Assembly (NCBI RefSeq): GCF_001570965.1
Contig: NZ_BCSR01000008.1
Location: 1 to 64,000, forward strand
From: Janibacter corallicola NBRC 107790
GTDB taxonomy: Bacteria; Actinomycetota; Actinomycetes; Actinomycetales; Dermatophilaceae
Reading direction: 5' to 3'
DNA length: 64,000 nt
How positions within the stretch are numbered: position 1 is the stretch's first letter; every line of letters starts with the position of its first letter. A model generated the notes under the pieces. That model made no database searches. It was not told the origin of the DNA and saw only the letters and a list, made by a program, of their open reading frames with translations. A program made the position numbers and the translations under genes. Of the stretch, positions 51,278 to 59,886 are shown in pieces.

Positions 51278-51844
51278 TCAGGCCTTGATGGCCGAGATCT
51301 CCATGTTGAGGGTGATCTTCTTCGAGACGAGGACGCCGCCGGTCTCGAGGCCGGCGTTCCAGGTCAGGCCCCAGTCCTCGCGGTCGACCGTGGTCACGGC
51401 GGTGAAGCCGGCGCGGACGTTGCCGAAGGGGTCCTGTGCGGTGCCGTCGTAGGTGGCCTGCAGGGTGACCTCCTTGGTGACGCCCTTGATGGTCAGGTCG
51501 CCGACGAGGTCGAAGTTGCCGCCGTCGACGTCCTGGACCCCCTTGGCGACGAAGGTGATCTCGGGGAACTGCTCGACATCGAAGAAGTCGGCGGACTTCA
51601 GGTGGCCGTCGCGGTCGGCGGAGCCGGTGTCCACGGAAGCGGTCCGCATCGTCGCGCTGACCTTCGAGTCGGTGAAGTTCTCGGCGACCTCGATGGTGCC
51701 CTCGAGGTCCCGGAGGTAGCCGCGGACCTTGGTGACCATCGCGTGGCGGGCGACGAAGCCGACCTCGGTGTGGCTCGGGTCCAGCGAGTAGGTGCCGGCA
51801 GCGAGGTCCTGGAAGGTGCTCGTGGTCGTGTTCGTCTCGGTCAT
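51278..51844 (-). CDS. YceI-family lipocalin-like protein
   Basis: A 188-aa YceI-fold protein (isoprenoid/lipid-binding beta barrel): YSLDPSHTEVGFVARHAMVTKVRG near residue 19, DGHLKSADFFDVEQFPEITF near 85, and VSKKITLNMEISA at the C-terminus. No signal peptide is seen, so unlike E. coli YceI it should be cytoplasmic. ATG at 51844 with AGGAG 9 nt upstream. A strong predicted promoter with an AT-rich operator-like repeat sits 55-90 bp upstream, which points to a dedicated regulator. Confidence 0.92.
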   Translation of the reverse strand: MTETNTTTSTFQDLAAGTYSLDPSHTEVGFVARHAMVTKVRGYLRDLEGTIEVAENFTDSKVSATMRTASVDTGSADRDGHLKSADFFDVEQFPEITFVAKGVQDVDGGNFDLVGDLTIKGVTKEVTLQATYDGTAQDPFGNVRAGFTAVTTVDREDWGLTWNAGLETGGVLVSKKITLNMEISAIKA

Positions 51845-51898
51845 GTGACTCTCCTGTCGAGGGGGCGGTCCCGGGTGGTCCTCCCGGGTACATCCACC

Positions 51899-51931
51899 AC
51901 GGTAGACGAAAACTAGTTTATTCGTCAACTA
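51899..51931 (-). promoter_or_regulatory. Predicted yceI promoter with operator-like inverted repeats
   Basis: Minus strand TTGACG (51928-51923), 18 nt, TACCGT (51904-51899). The spacer contains a perfect 10-bp palindrome AAACTAGTTT (51910-51919), and TAGTT-N8-AACTA (51914-51931) spans the -35 box. The stretch is markedly AT-rich for this genome. TAGTT/AACTA repeats fit a MarR-type repressor site; no such gene is adjacent. Confidence 0.6.
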
Positions 51932-52025
51932 CATTGGTGACGCGCTCCCGGTTGATGAGGCCGCCCCAGCATGTTTCGCTGGATGCATCGCCCCACCGGG
52001 GGAAGCCAACAGAAGGGAGCCCACC

Positions 52026-52217
52026 ATGGGTCTCGATGACCTGACCGGCAAGGCCAAGGACGCGCTCAACAGCGAGAAGGGCGAGCAGATCAGCGACCAG
52101 GGCCTGGACAAGGCCGGCGAGTTCGCCGAGGGCAAGGGCGTCGGTGGCGACAAGGTCGACAAGGCCAAGGACGCGGTCGACGGCAAGATCGGCGGCGGCG
52201 ACGAGGGCGAGAACTGA
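52026..52217 (+). CDS. MT0933/Rv0909-like antitoxin family protein
   Basis: A 63-aa, highly charged, helix-rich protein with Lys/Asp/Gly repeats (GKAKDAL, DKAGEFAEGKG, DKVDKAKDAVDGKIGG). It resembles the MT0933-like antitoxin family, whose mycobacterial member Rv0909 pairs with toxin Rv0910. AAGGGAG ribosome-binding site 8 nt before the ATG. No toxin gene is adjacent: the next genes are yceI and miaB on the other strand, and a strong terminator closes the transcript. It is either an orphan or a stress protein of CsbD-like character. Confidence 0.72.
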   Translation: MGLDDLTGKAKDALNSEKGEQISDQGLDKAGEFAEGKGVGGDKVDKAKDAVDGKIGGGDEGEN

Positions 52218-52266
52218 ACCTCGCCTGAAGTCTCGTCTGCACCGTCGTAGCGCGTGATGCAGACAT

Positions 52267-52309
52267 GCGAAGGGGGCGGATCACCGATGCGGTGATCCGC
52301 CCCCTTCGC
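52267..52309. terminator. Perfect 19-bp hairpin terminator made of inverted CGAAGGGGG copies
   Basis: The left arm GCGAAGGGGGCGGATCACC (52267-52285), loop GATGC (52286-52290) and right arm GGTGATCCGCCCCCTTCGC (52291-52309) pair perfectly. It lies between the convergent antitoxin-like gene and miaB, so it can serve both strands. The outer part of the stem is the same motif as in the rpsT hairpin (15699-15738); the inner part differs. Confidence 0.88.
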
Positions 52310-52321
52310 GCGTGCTCCGGC

Positions 52322-53848
52322 TCAGGCGCCGCAGGAGGGCGCTGTCACCGGGGCGGGGTCGGGTACTCCGATGCGCGGCATGCCGAGGCTGACGGCGGGC
52401 TTGGCCACGCCGCCGCCCTCCCCGTGCTGCAGCGCCTCCCAGGCGTCGCCGCCCTTCGTCCGGCGCACGGCGTAGGTGCCCCCCGCGAGGGCGGCGTCGG
52501 CGACGAGGTGGTGGGGGGCGCCGTAGGTGACGCCCACGGTGACCACGTCCCCCGGCCGGGGCCGCTCGGCCCCCTCCGGGACCGCGAAGTGCACGAGCCG
52601 GTTGTCCCGGGCCCGACCGCTCATCCGGGCGGTCTCGGTGTCCTTGCGGCCCTCCCCCGTCGCGACGAGCACCTCGAGGTCACGCCCCTCCTGGGCACGG
52701 TTGCCCTCCCACGAGATCTCCTCCTGCAGCGCGATGAGGCGCTCGTACCGATCCTGGACGACCTCCTTGGGCACCTGGTCGGCCATCGTCGCCGCCGGGG
52801 TCCCGGGGCGGATCGAGTACTGGAAGGTGAAGGCCGAGGAGAAGCGGGACTCCCGCACGACGCGGAGGGTCTCCTCGAAGTCCTCCTCGGTCTCCCCCGG
52901 GAAGCCGACGATGATGTCGGTCGTGATCGCGGCGTCGGGGATGCGCTCGCGCACCCGCTCGAGGATCCCGAGGAACTTGCGCGAACGGTAGCTGCGCCGC
53001 ATCGCCTTCAGCACCGCGTCCGAGCCCGACTGCAGCGGCATGTGCAGGCTGGGCATGACGTTGGGGGTCTCGGCCATCGCGTCGATGACGTCGTCGGTGA
53101 AGGCCGCCGGGTGCGGGCTGGTGAAGCGCACCCGCTCCAGCCCCTCGATCTCGCCGCAGGCGCGCAGCAGCTTGCCGAAGGCGTAGCGGTCACCGAACTC
53201 GACGCCGTAGGAGTTGACGTTCTGCCCGAGCAGGGTCACCTCCACCACGCCTTGGGCGACGAGCGCCTCGACCTCGGCGAGGATCTCCCCCGGGCGCCGG
53301 TCCTTCTCCTTGCCGCGCAGCGCGGGCACGATGCAGAAGGTGCACGTGTTGTTGCAGCCGACCGAGATCGAGGTCCACCCGGAGTAGGCCGAGTCCCGCC
53401 GCGTGGGCAGCGTCGAGGGGAAGGTCTCGAGCGCCTCGAGGATCTCGACCTGGGCCTCCTCGTTGTGCCGCGCCCGGTCCAGCAGCGCGGGCAGCGAGCC
53501 GATGTTGTGGGTGCCGAAGACGACGTCCACCCAGGGTGCCCGCTGGACGATGGTGTCCCGGTCCTTCTGCGCCATGCAGCCGCCGACGGCGATCTGCAGG
53601 TCCGGGTGACGGTCCTTGAGGGGGCGCAGCTGCCCGAGGTTGCCGTAGAGCTTGTTGTCGGCGTTCTCCCGCACCGCGCAGGTGTTGAAGACGACGACGT
53701 CGGCCACCTCCCCGCGGTCCTCGTTCGGCAGGCTGGCGATGTCGACGTACCCGGCGGTCTCGAGCAGACCGGCCAGCCGCTCGGAGTCGTGCACGTTCAT
53801 CTGGCACCCATGGGTGCGTACGTCGTAGGTCTTGGGCGTTGCAGTCAT
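52322..53848 (-). CDS. miaB: tRNA-2-methylthio-N6-dimethylallyladenosine synthase MiaB
   Basis: A 508-aa radical-SAM methylthiotransferase acting after MiaA on A37. The UPF0004 domain has Cys in [12 protein letters not shown] near residue 14, [11 protein letters not shown] near 54 and VGGCMAQKD near 88. The radical-SAM motif [19 protein letters not shown] lies near 160, and a C-terminal TRAM domain covers ~390-460. ATG at 53848. The ~40-residue C-terminal extension after TRAM ([20 protein letters not shown]) is unremarkable. Confidence 0.96.
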   Translation of the reverse strand: MTATPKTYDVRTHGCQMNVHDSERLAGLLETAGYVDIASLPNEDRGEVADVVVFNTCAVRENADNKLYGNLGQLRPLKDRHPDLQIAVGGCMAQKDRDTIVQRAPWVDVVFGTHNIGSLPALLDRARHNEEAQVEILEALETFPSTLPTRRDSAYSGWTSISVGCNNTCTFCIVPALRGKEKDRRPGEILAEVEALVAQGVVEVTLLGQNVNSYGVEFGDRYAFGKLLRACGEIEGLERVRFTSPHPAAFTDDVIDAMAETPNVMPSLHMPLQSGSDAVLKAMRRSYRSRKFLGILERVRERIPDAAITTDIIVGFPGETEEDFEETLRVVRESRFSSAFTFQYSIRPGTPAATMADQVPKEVVQDRYERLIALQEEISWEGNRAQEGRDLEVLVATGEGRKDTETARMSGRARDNRLVHFAVPEGAERPRPGDVVTVGVTYGAPHHLVADAALAGGTYAVRRTKGGDAWEALQHGEGGGVAKPAVSLGMPRIGVPDPAPVTAPSCGA

Positions 53849-53886
53849 GACCCCGCCAGTTTACGTCCGGCGAAGGGGTTTCCCGC

Positions 53887-54741
53887 TCACCCCACCCGGG
53901 TGTACGTGATGTCGATGCTCAGCTCGCTGCGCTCCGGCCCGACGTACATCCCGCGGAAGGGTGAGACGTCGTCGTAGTCCCGGCCGCGCCCGATGACGAC
54001 GAGGTCCAGGCCGACGCTGCCGACGTCGGTGGGGTCCAGGGGTAGCCACTCCCCGTCCCAGAACTCCAGCCAGGCGTGGTTGCGGCCGGCGATGCTCGCG
54101 CCGCGGGCCAGCCCGGACTCGCCGGTGTCCTCGGCGGTGCGGTACCCGGCGACGTAGCGAGCGGGGATGTCGATGTGCCGCAGGCCGCCGAGGGTCAGGT
54201 GCGCGAAGTCCTGGCAGACCCCTCGCCGTGCCTCCCACACCGCCTGCGCGGTGGGCTGCCAGCCGGTGATCCCCCGTTCGTAGGCGAGGGTGCCCTGGAT
54301 CCGGTCTCCGAAGGAGCGGGCCGCCTCGCGCGGGGTCGCGGCGGTGGCGACCTCCTCAGCGAGGGCCATGACCTCCTCGTGCGGGGCGGTGCGGGCGGTC
54401 TGCGCGAGGAACTCGCTGAGCCGGTCCTGGACCCGCTCGGCGCGCACCGCATCCCAGCCCGCCGGCTCCCCCTCCGGGGTGTCCGAGCGCTCGACCGTGC
54501 TCGTCGCCTCGATCTCGAGCTCCCGGTGCGGGGTCCGCGACTCGAGGGACATGACGTGGGTCCCCCAGTGGTCGACGTAGCCGTTGCTCCACGTGAGCGG
54601 CTTGACCCGGACCCTGGCCTCGAGGGTGGTCTGGCCCGGCTCGTCGACGGGGATCATCCGCAGCTCGTTGTGCGAGGCGGTGACCTCCCGGTCGTAGTGC
54701 ATCGTCGTCCGGTGCACGATCCGGTGGCGTCGCGTGCTCAT
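53887..54741 (-). CDS. Transglutaminase-like cysteine peptidase family protein
   Basis: A 284-aa protein with an N-terminal bacterial transglutaminase-like beta domain (~1-85: YDREVTASHNELRMIPVDEPGQ) and a transglutaminase core. The triad is visible as Cys in ARRGVCQDFAHL near residue 172, His in AGRNHAWLEFWDG near 222 and Asp in PLDPTDVGSVG near 240. It ends the three-gene ATP-grasp/alpha-E/transglutaminase operon. The combination suggests making, then trimming or cross-linking, a peptide bond, but no product is known. ATG overlaps the alpha-E stop (ATGA). Confidence 0.93.
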   Translation of the reverse strand: MSTRRHRIVHRTTMHYDREVTASHNELRMIPVDEPGQTTLEARVRVKPLTWSNGYVDHWGTHVMSLESRTPHRELEIEATSTVERSDTPEGEPAGWDAVRAERVQDRLSEFLAQTARTAPHEEVMALAEEVATAATPREAARSFGDRIQGTLAYERGITGWQPTAQAVWEARRGVCQDFAHLTLGGLRHIDIPARYVAGYRTAEDTGESGLARGASIAGRNHAWLEFWDGEWLPLDPTDVGSVGLDLVVIGRGRDYDDVSPFRGMYVGPERSELSIDITYTRVG

Positions 54742-55658
54742 ACGAATTCTCCCGTCCACTCCTGCAGCGGCCCGGAGCGGAAGTAGCGCTCGGCGATCGC
54801 GTCCGAGGTCGCCATGACCGCCTCCTGCACCTCCTGCATGCGCTCGGGCAGGTCGCGGAGCACCGCATCGGGCGAGCTGAACTCCAGCTGGGTGCGCACG
54901 TGCCCGAGGATCCGCCTGGCCTCGTCGGAGAAGCCGACCCGGTCCTTGTCCGGCGCGAGCACCACGAGGCGCTCCTCGGCCTCTTTCAGCGCGGCGAGCA
55001 CCGACCGGGGGAACTGCCGGTCCAGGGCGAGGAAGGCCGCCGCCGTGCGGTCGGTGATGATCCCGCGCATGGTGCGCAGCATCGCCTGCTGCGCACCGCA
55101 GCTGGCCAGCACCGAGGTCCACGTGGGACCGGCCGGGGTGGCGCCGGTCGCGACCAGTCGTGCCGTCATGTCCGCCCGCTCCAGCGACCGGCCGAGCACG
55201 AGGAAGTCCCACGCGTCGTCATGGCTCATCGTCGAGTCCGCGATCCCGTCGAGCAGCGCCGCCCGCTCGCGCACCCAACCCAGGTGGTACTGGGTGGCCC
55301 GGCCGGGAGTGAAGGAGTTCCACCGGTGGAACGTGGTGTTGATCGTCTCCCACGTCTCGGTCGAGATCGTCTCCCGTGCCCGGCGGGCGTTCTCCCTCGC
55401 TGCGTGCCACGACCCGGAGATCGCGTTGGGGTTGCGGGCGTCGAAGACGAGCATCCGGCTGGTGTCGACGTAGTCCACGTCGCCGACGTCGCCATAGCCC
55501 ATGATCCCGCGCAGCACCATGGTGCAGGCGGCCTGCTCCACCGCGCCGGGGTCCTCGAGCAGCTGCAGGCGGAGGGCGTCGACGATCCGGGCGGTGCCGT
55601 CGGCCCGCTCGACGTACCGGCCGATCCAGAAGAGGCAGTCGGCGATCCTGCTGAGCAT
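54738..55658 (-). CDS. Alpha-E domain protein (DUF403)
   Basis: A 306-aa, all-helical DUF403 protein: MLSRIADCLFWIGRYVERADGTARIVDAL at the start is diagnostic (LSRxAxxLYWxGRYxERAE), and a second copy appears as DDAWDFLVLGRSLERADMTARLV near 145. No enzymatic motif is known for the family. It is fused by overlaps to the ATP-grasp gene upstream (TGATG) and the transglutaminase gene downstream (ATGA), implying fixed stoichiometry, probably as a scaffold for the pair. Confidence 0.93.
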   Translation of the reverse strand: MLSRIADCLFWIGRYVERADGTARIVDALRLQLLEDPGAVEQAACTMVLRGIMGYGDVGDVDYVDTSRMLVFDARNPNAISGSWHAARENARRARETISTETWETINTTFHRWNSFTPGRATQYHLGWVRERAALLDGIADSTMSHDDAWDFLVLGRSLERADMTARLVATGATPAGPTWTSVLASCGAQQAMLRTMRGIITDRTAAAFLALDRQFPRSVLAALKEAEERLVVLAPDKDRVGFSDEARRILGHVRTQLEFSSPDAVLRDLPERMQEVQEAVMATSDAIAERYFRSGPLQEWTGEFV

Positions 55659-57256
55659 CAGCGCTCCTCCTCGGCGATGTCCTTCTCGGTCGTGTCCTTG
55701 TCGGTGCGGGTGGACTGCGCCTGGGCCTGCTCGGCCCGGTTGGTCCCCACCCAGATGACCTCACGCTCGTCCCGGTCGTGCGGGAGCCGGTGGTTCCGGC
55801 CCGCGAGCACCCAGGTGTCCTTGGAGCCGCCGCCCTGGCTGGAGTTGACGACGAGCTGGCCCTCGGGCAGCGCCACGCGGGTCAGCCCGCCGGGCAGCAC
55901 CGTGACCTCCTCGCCGTCGTTGACCGCGAAGGGCCGCAGGTCCACGTGCCGGGGCCGCAGCCCCCCGTCGATGAGGGTGGGCACCGTGGACAGCTGCACG
56001 ACGGGCTGTGCGATCCAGCCGCGGGGGTCGTGCAGCAACTTCGCGCGAAGGGAGTCCAGCTCCTCCCCCGTGGCCTCCGGACCGATGACGAGGCCCTTGC
56101 CGCCGGATCCGTCGACCGGCTTGACCACCATCTCGTCGAGCCGCCCGAGCACCTCCTGCAGCGCCGCCGGCTCGTTGAGCCGGTAGGTGTCCACGTTCGG
56201 CAGCACCGGGCCCTCGTCGAGGTAGTACCGGGTCAGGTCCGGGATGTAGGAGTAGACGAGCTTGTCGTCGGCGACGCCGTTGCCGATGGCATTGGCCAGG
56301 GTGACCCGCCCGGCACGCACCGCGGAGACGAGGCCGGTCACGCCGAGCATCGAGTCCCTGCGGAAGTGGACCGGGTCGAGGAACTCGTCGTCGATGCGCC
56401 GGTAGATGACGTCCACGCGCTCCTCGCCGTGCGTGGTGCGCATCCGCACCTCGCCGCCGCGCACGACGAGATCGCTGCCCTCGACGAGCTCGACGCCCAT
56501 CATCCGTGCCAGCAGCGAGTGCTCGAAGTAGGCACTGTTGTAGACCCCCGGGGTGAGCACGACGACCGTCGGGTCAGGCTGTCCCTCGGGAGCGCTGGCG
56601 CGCAGCGCCCGCAGCAGCATCCGCGGGTAGTCGTGCACCGGCCGGATGCGCATCGTCGCGAAGGCCTCCGGGAAGACGTTGGTCATCGCCCGGCGGTTGG
56701 AGATGACGTAGGAGACGCCCGAGGGGACGCGCACGTTGTCCTCGAGCACCCGGAAGGTGCCCTGCTCGTCGCGGATGAGGTCGATGCCGCTGACGTGGGC
56801 GCGCACGCCGCCCGGTGGGCGCAGGCCGCACACCGCCCGGTGGAAGTGGGCGGAGGTCGCGATGAGCTTCCAGGGGACGATGCCGTCCTCGACCGCCCGC
56901 GGCAGCCCGCTGGGTCGGCTGTAGATGTCGTCGAGGAAGGCCTCGAGGACCTTGACGCGCTGGGCCACGCCGCGCTCGACGGTCTCCCACGCCTCCGCGT
57001 CGATGACCCGGGGCACGGCGTCCAGCGGGAAGGGCCGCTCCTCCCCCGCGTGGTCGAAGGTCACGCCCTGCTCGAAGAACATCCGGGCCAGGGCGTCCGC
57101 GCGCTCGGTGAGCGCCCCGACCTCCATGGAGCGAAGGGTGTGGTGGATCGGCTTGTACGGCGGCCGGGGGGCACCCCCTTCGTCCAGCATCTCGTCCCAG
57201 GCCGCGCCGGGGTCGTACTGCGTCCCGAAGAGTGAGTCGAGTGCCTTGTCCGTCAC
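55658..57256 (-). CDS. Circularly permuted type 2 ATP-grasp protein
   Basis: A 532-aa member of the circularly permuted ATP-grasp family (DUF404/DUF407). FDHAGEERPFPLDAVPRVIDAEAW near residue 50, GIDLIRDEQGTFRVLEDNVRVPSG near 152, and the metal/ATP segment VVKPVDGSGGKGLVIGPEA near 388 are recognisable. ATP-grasp enzymes ligate carboxylates to amines or thiols. GTG start. The extended Thr/Glu-rich tail (~505-532) is lineage-specific. First gene of the three-gene operon. Confidence 0.93.
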   Translation of the reverse strand: MTDKALDSLFGTQYDPGAAWDEMLDEGGAPRPPYKPIHHTLRSMEVGALTERADALARMFFEQGVTFDHAGEERPFPLDAVPRVIDAEAWETVERGVAQRVKVLEAFLDDIYSRPSGLPRAVEDGIVPWKLIATSAHFHRAVCGLRPPGGVRAHVSGIDLIRDEQGTFRVLEDNVRVPSGVSYVISNRRAMTNVFPEAFATMRIRPVHDYPRMLLRALRASAPEGQPDPTVVVLTPGVYNSAYFEHSLLARMMGVELVEGSDLVVRGGEVRMRTTHGEERVDVIYRRIDDEFLDPVHFRRDSMLGVTGLVSAVRAGRVTLANAIGNGVADDKLVYSYIPDLTRYYLDEGPVLPNVDTYRLNEPAALQEVLGRLDEMVVKPVDGSGGKGLVIGPEATGEELDSLRAKLLHDPRGWIAQPVVQLSTVPTLIDGGLRPRHVDLRPFAVNDGEEVTVLPGGLTRVALPEGQLVVNSSQGGGSKDTWVLAGRNHRLPHDRDEREVIWVGTNRAEQAQAQSTRTDKDTTEKDIAEEER

Positions 57257-57324
57257 GTGGCCACACTAACCACCGGGGGCCCCTCCGGGGGAGCGAAGGA
57301 CGCCGGCCCCGGCACCGATCGCCC

Positions 57325-57873
57325 TCAGTCGCGGACGTGTTCCGCAGCCGCCTCGAGGGCCTCGTTGACAACGAGGCGGGAGACCTCGGCGTCATACCCC
57401 TTGCGAGCGAGCATCCCGGACAGCCGGCGGGTCTGCTTCGCCCGGTCGAGGCCGTGCATGCTGCGCAGCTTCTTCGCCACGAGTTCGTGCGCCCGCGCTC
57501 GCTCCTGCTCGGGATCGACCTCCGTGAGGACGTCCTCGATGACCTCGTCATCGACTCCCTTCGCTCGCAACTCGTGCGCCAGCGCCCGCCTGGCCAGACC
57601 CCGACCGGTCTGCTTCGACCGGACGAAGGTCCGCGCGTAGGCGGTGTCGTCGACGAGGCCGAGCTCCTCGAACCGATCGAGCACCCGTTCGGCCGAGTCA
57701 CCGGGGCAGTCCTTGCGCCGCAGCGCGTCCTCCAGCTGCTTGCGACTCTTGGGAGAGCCGGTCAGCTGTCGGAGGACGATCGCACGCGCCACGGCATCGG
57801 GGTCAGCATCCGCATCCGTGCCTGCCTCCAGGTCGGGGTGCTGCGCCGCGGCGGTCCGGTGGCCCGAGTCCAT
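57325..57873 (-). CDS. recX: Regulatory protein RecX
   Basis: A 182-aa RecX, a helical-repeat protein that caps and inhibits RecA filaments. Three tandem three-helix units are visible: ARAIVLRQLTGSPKSRKQLEDALRRK near residue 27, GLVDDTAYARTFVRSKQTGRGLARRALAHELRAKG near 75, and the C-terminal KLRSMHGLDRAKQTRRLSGML. It starts 2 bp after the recA stop, the standard recA-recX operon, so it is coexpressed under SOS control. Confidence 0.95.
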   Translation of the reverse strand: MDSGHRTAAAQHPDLEAGTDADADPDAVARAIVLRQLTGSPKSRKQLEDALRRKDCPGDSAERVLDRFEELGLVDDTAYARTFVRSKQTGRGLARRALAHELRAKGVDDEVIEDVLTEVDPEQERARAHELVAKKLRSMHGLDRAKQTRRLSGMLARKGYDAEVSRLVVNEALEAAAEHVRD

Positions 57874-57875
57874 CC

Positions 57876-58952
<1,077 letters not shown>

Positions 58953-59081
58953 GCCACACCTTCCTTGTACTCGTGTCGGGCGCGTCCACCGGCGACCAGC
59001 ACCGCGCAGTCGGACTCGTTGCGCTTCTCTGGTCAGACGCTAGGGGCCGCCCCCGACAACGGTCCGCAGCCGCCGTGGAGC

Positions 59082-59142
59082 TGTGGACACCGGTGCCGTC
59101 GGGAGGACACCTGTGGACAAGCGTACCCGTACACCTGTTCGA
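59082..59142 (-). promoter_or_regulatory. recA control region: SOS box plus two DnaA-box-like sites
   Basis: Minus-strand TCGAACAGGTGTACGG (59142-59127) is a LexA box with one change from GAAC-N4-GTTC (GTAC). Close by are TTGTCCACA (59120-59112), identical to the actinobacterial DnaA box, and GTGTCCACA (59090-59082), one mismatch, in the same orientation 30 bp apart. The box lies ~175 bp before the recA ATG, so a long leader or a second promoter nearer the gene is expected. Confidence 0.7.
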
Positions 59143-59172
59143 TGCGGGGAGCGCCGCGCCGACACGCCGGGA

Positions 59173-59730
59173 TCATCTCGCCAGGGGCAGCCGGGCCACG
59201 ACGTCGTGACGGGGTCTGCCCTTCGCCCCCTCGTGCAGGTGGGAGGCGACCAGCGTCGTCTCCGCCACCCGCCACGGCCGCGAACGCCACGTGTCGAGCA
59301 CCCGCAGCCACCTGGTCGCCTCGATCGCCCGCCTCAGCCGGGCGAGGGTCAGGTGGGCCACGAAGTCCTTGCCGTCCGGAGTGGCGCCCGAGACATTCGC
59401 CGCGGCCCGTGCGCCGGTCGCCAGGCGGGTCAGCGACTCCCCCGCGGCCGCGTCCACCCCGATCCAGAGCACCGTCGCCCGGGTCGGGTCCGGGAAGCAC
59501 CCCGCACCGCCCAGCACCACGTCGAAGGGAGCGACCCGCGCCGCCGCCTCCCCCAACCGGTCGATGAGCTCGTCCTGGCGTGCCTCCGGCACCGAGGCCA
59601 TGAAGGCCAGCGTCAGGTGCCACTGCGCCGGGTCGATCCACGGCATCCCCTCCCGCGGTGCCAAGAACTCCGCCAGGTCCGCCACCACGTCCTCGGGCGG
59701 CACCACCGAGACGAACATCCGCTGCCCCAC
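59173..59730 (-). CDS. thpR: RNA 2',3'-cyclic phosphodiesterase (2'-5' RNA ligase family, ThpR)
   Basis: A 185-aa 2H phosphoesterase. Both His-x-Thr motifs are present: WHLTLAFMASVPE near residue 41 and AHLTLARLRRAIE near 127. It hydrolyses 2',3'-cyclic phosphates at RNA ends and can ligate 2'-5' in vitro. MGQRMFVSVVPPEDV is the normal start. It is preceded 35 bp upstream by the end of a large nested hairpin (59766-59853) and followed by the recA control region. Confidence 0.92.
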   Translation of the reverse strand: MGQRMFVSVVPPEDVVADLAEFLAPREGMPWIDPAQWHLTLAFMASVPEARQDELIDRLGEAAARVAPFDVVLGGAGCFPDPTRATVLWIGVDAAAGESLTRLATGARAAANVSGATPDGKDFVAHLTLARLRRAIEATRWLRVLDTWRSRPWRVAETTLVASHLHEGAKGRPRHDVVARLPLAR

Positions 59731-59765
59731 GACCCCAGCCTCCCACGGGTACGCGCGCAGGTGGA

Positions 59766-59853
59766 GTCGTCGAGCGGGCTGGGGGGTGGCCGACTCAGGA
59801 CGCAGGCCGCCCCGCGGCCGGAGTCCAAGGCCACCCCCCAGCCCGCCGACGAC
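59766..59853. repeat. 88-nt nested hairpin between the ABC exporter operon and thpR
   Basis: Four stem tiers on one axis: GTCGTCG/CGACGAC (59766-59772 with 59847-59853); an 18-bp perfect stem GCGGGCTGGGGGGTGGCC (59774-59791) with 59829-59846; GACTC/GAGTC (59792-59796 with 59821-59825); and GGCCGC-CCC-GCGGCC (59805-59819). There are 36 pairs in all, with small bulges. No T-run on either strand. It may end the ABC operon, be a structured RNA or leader of thpR, or be a small mobile relic. Confidence 0.85.
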
Positions 59854-59886
59854 GGAACCGACCGGACCAGCCGGACCGGTCGAGAG

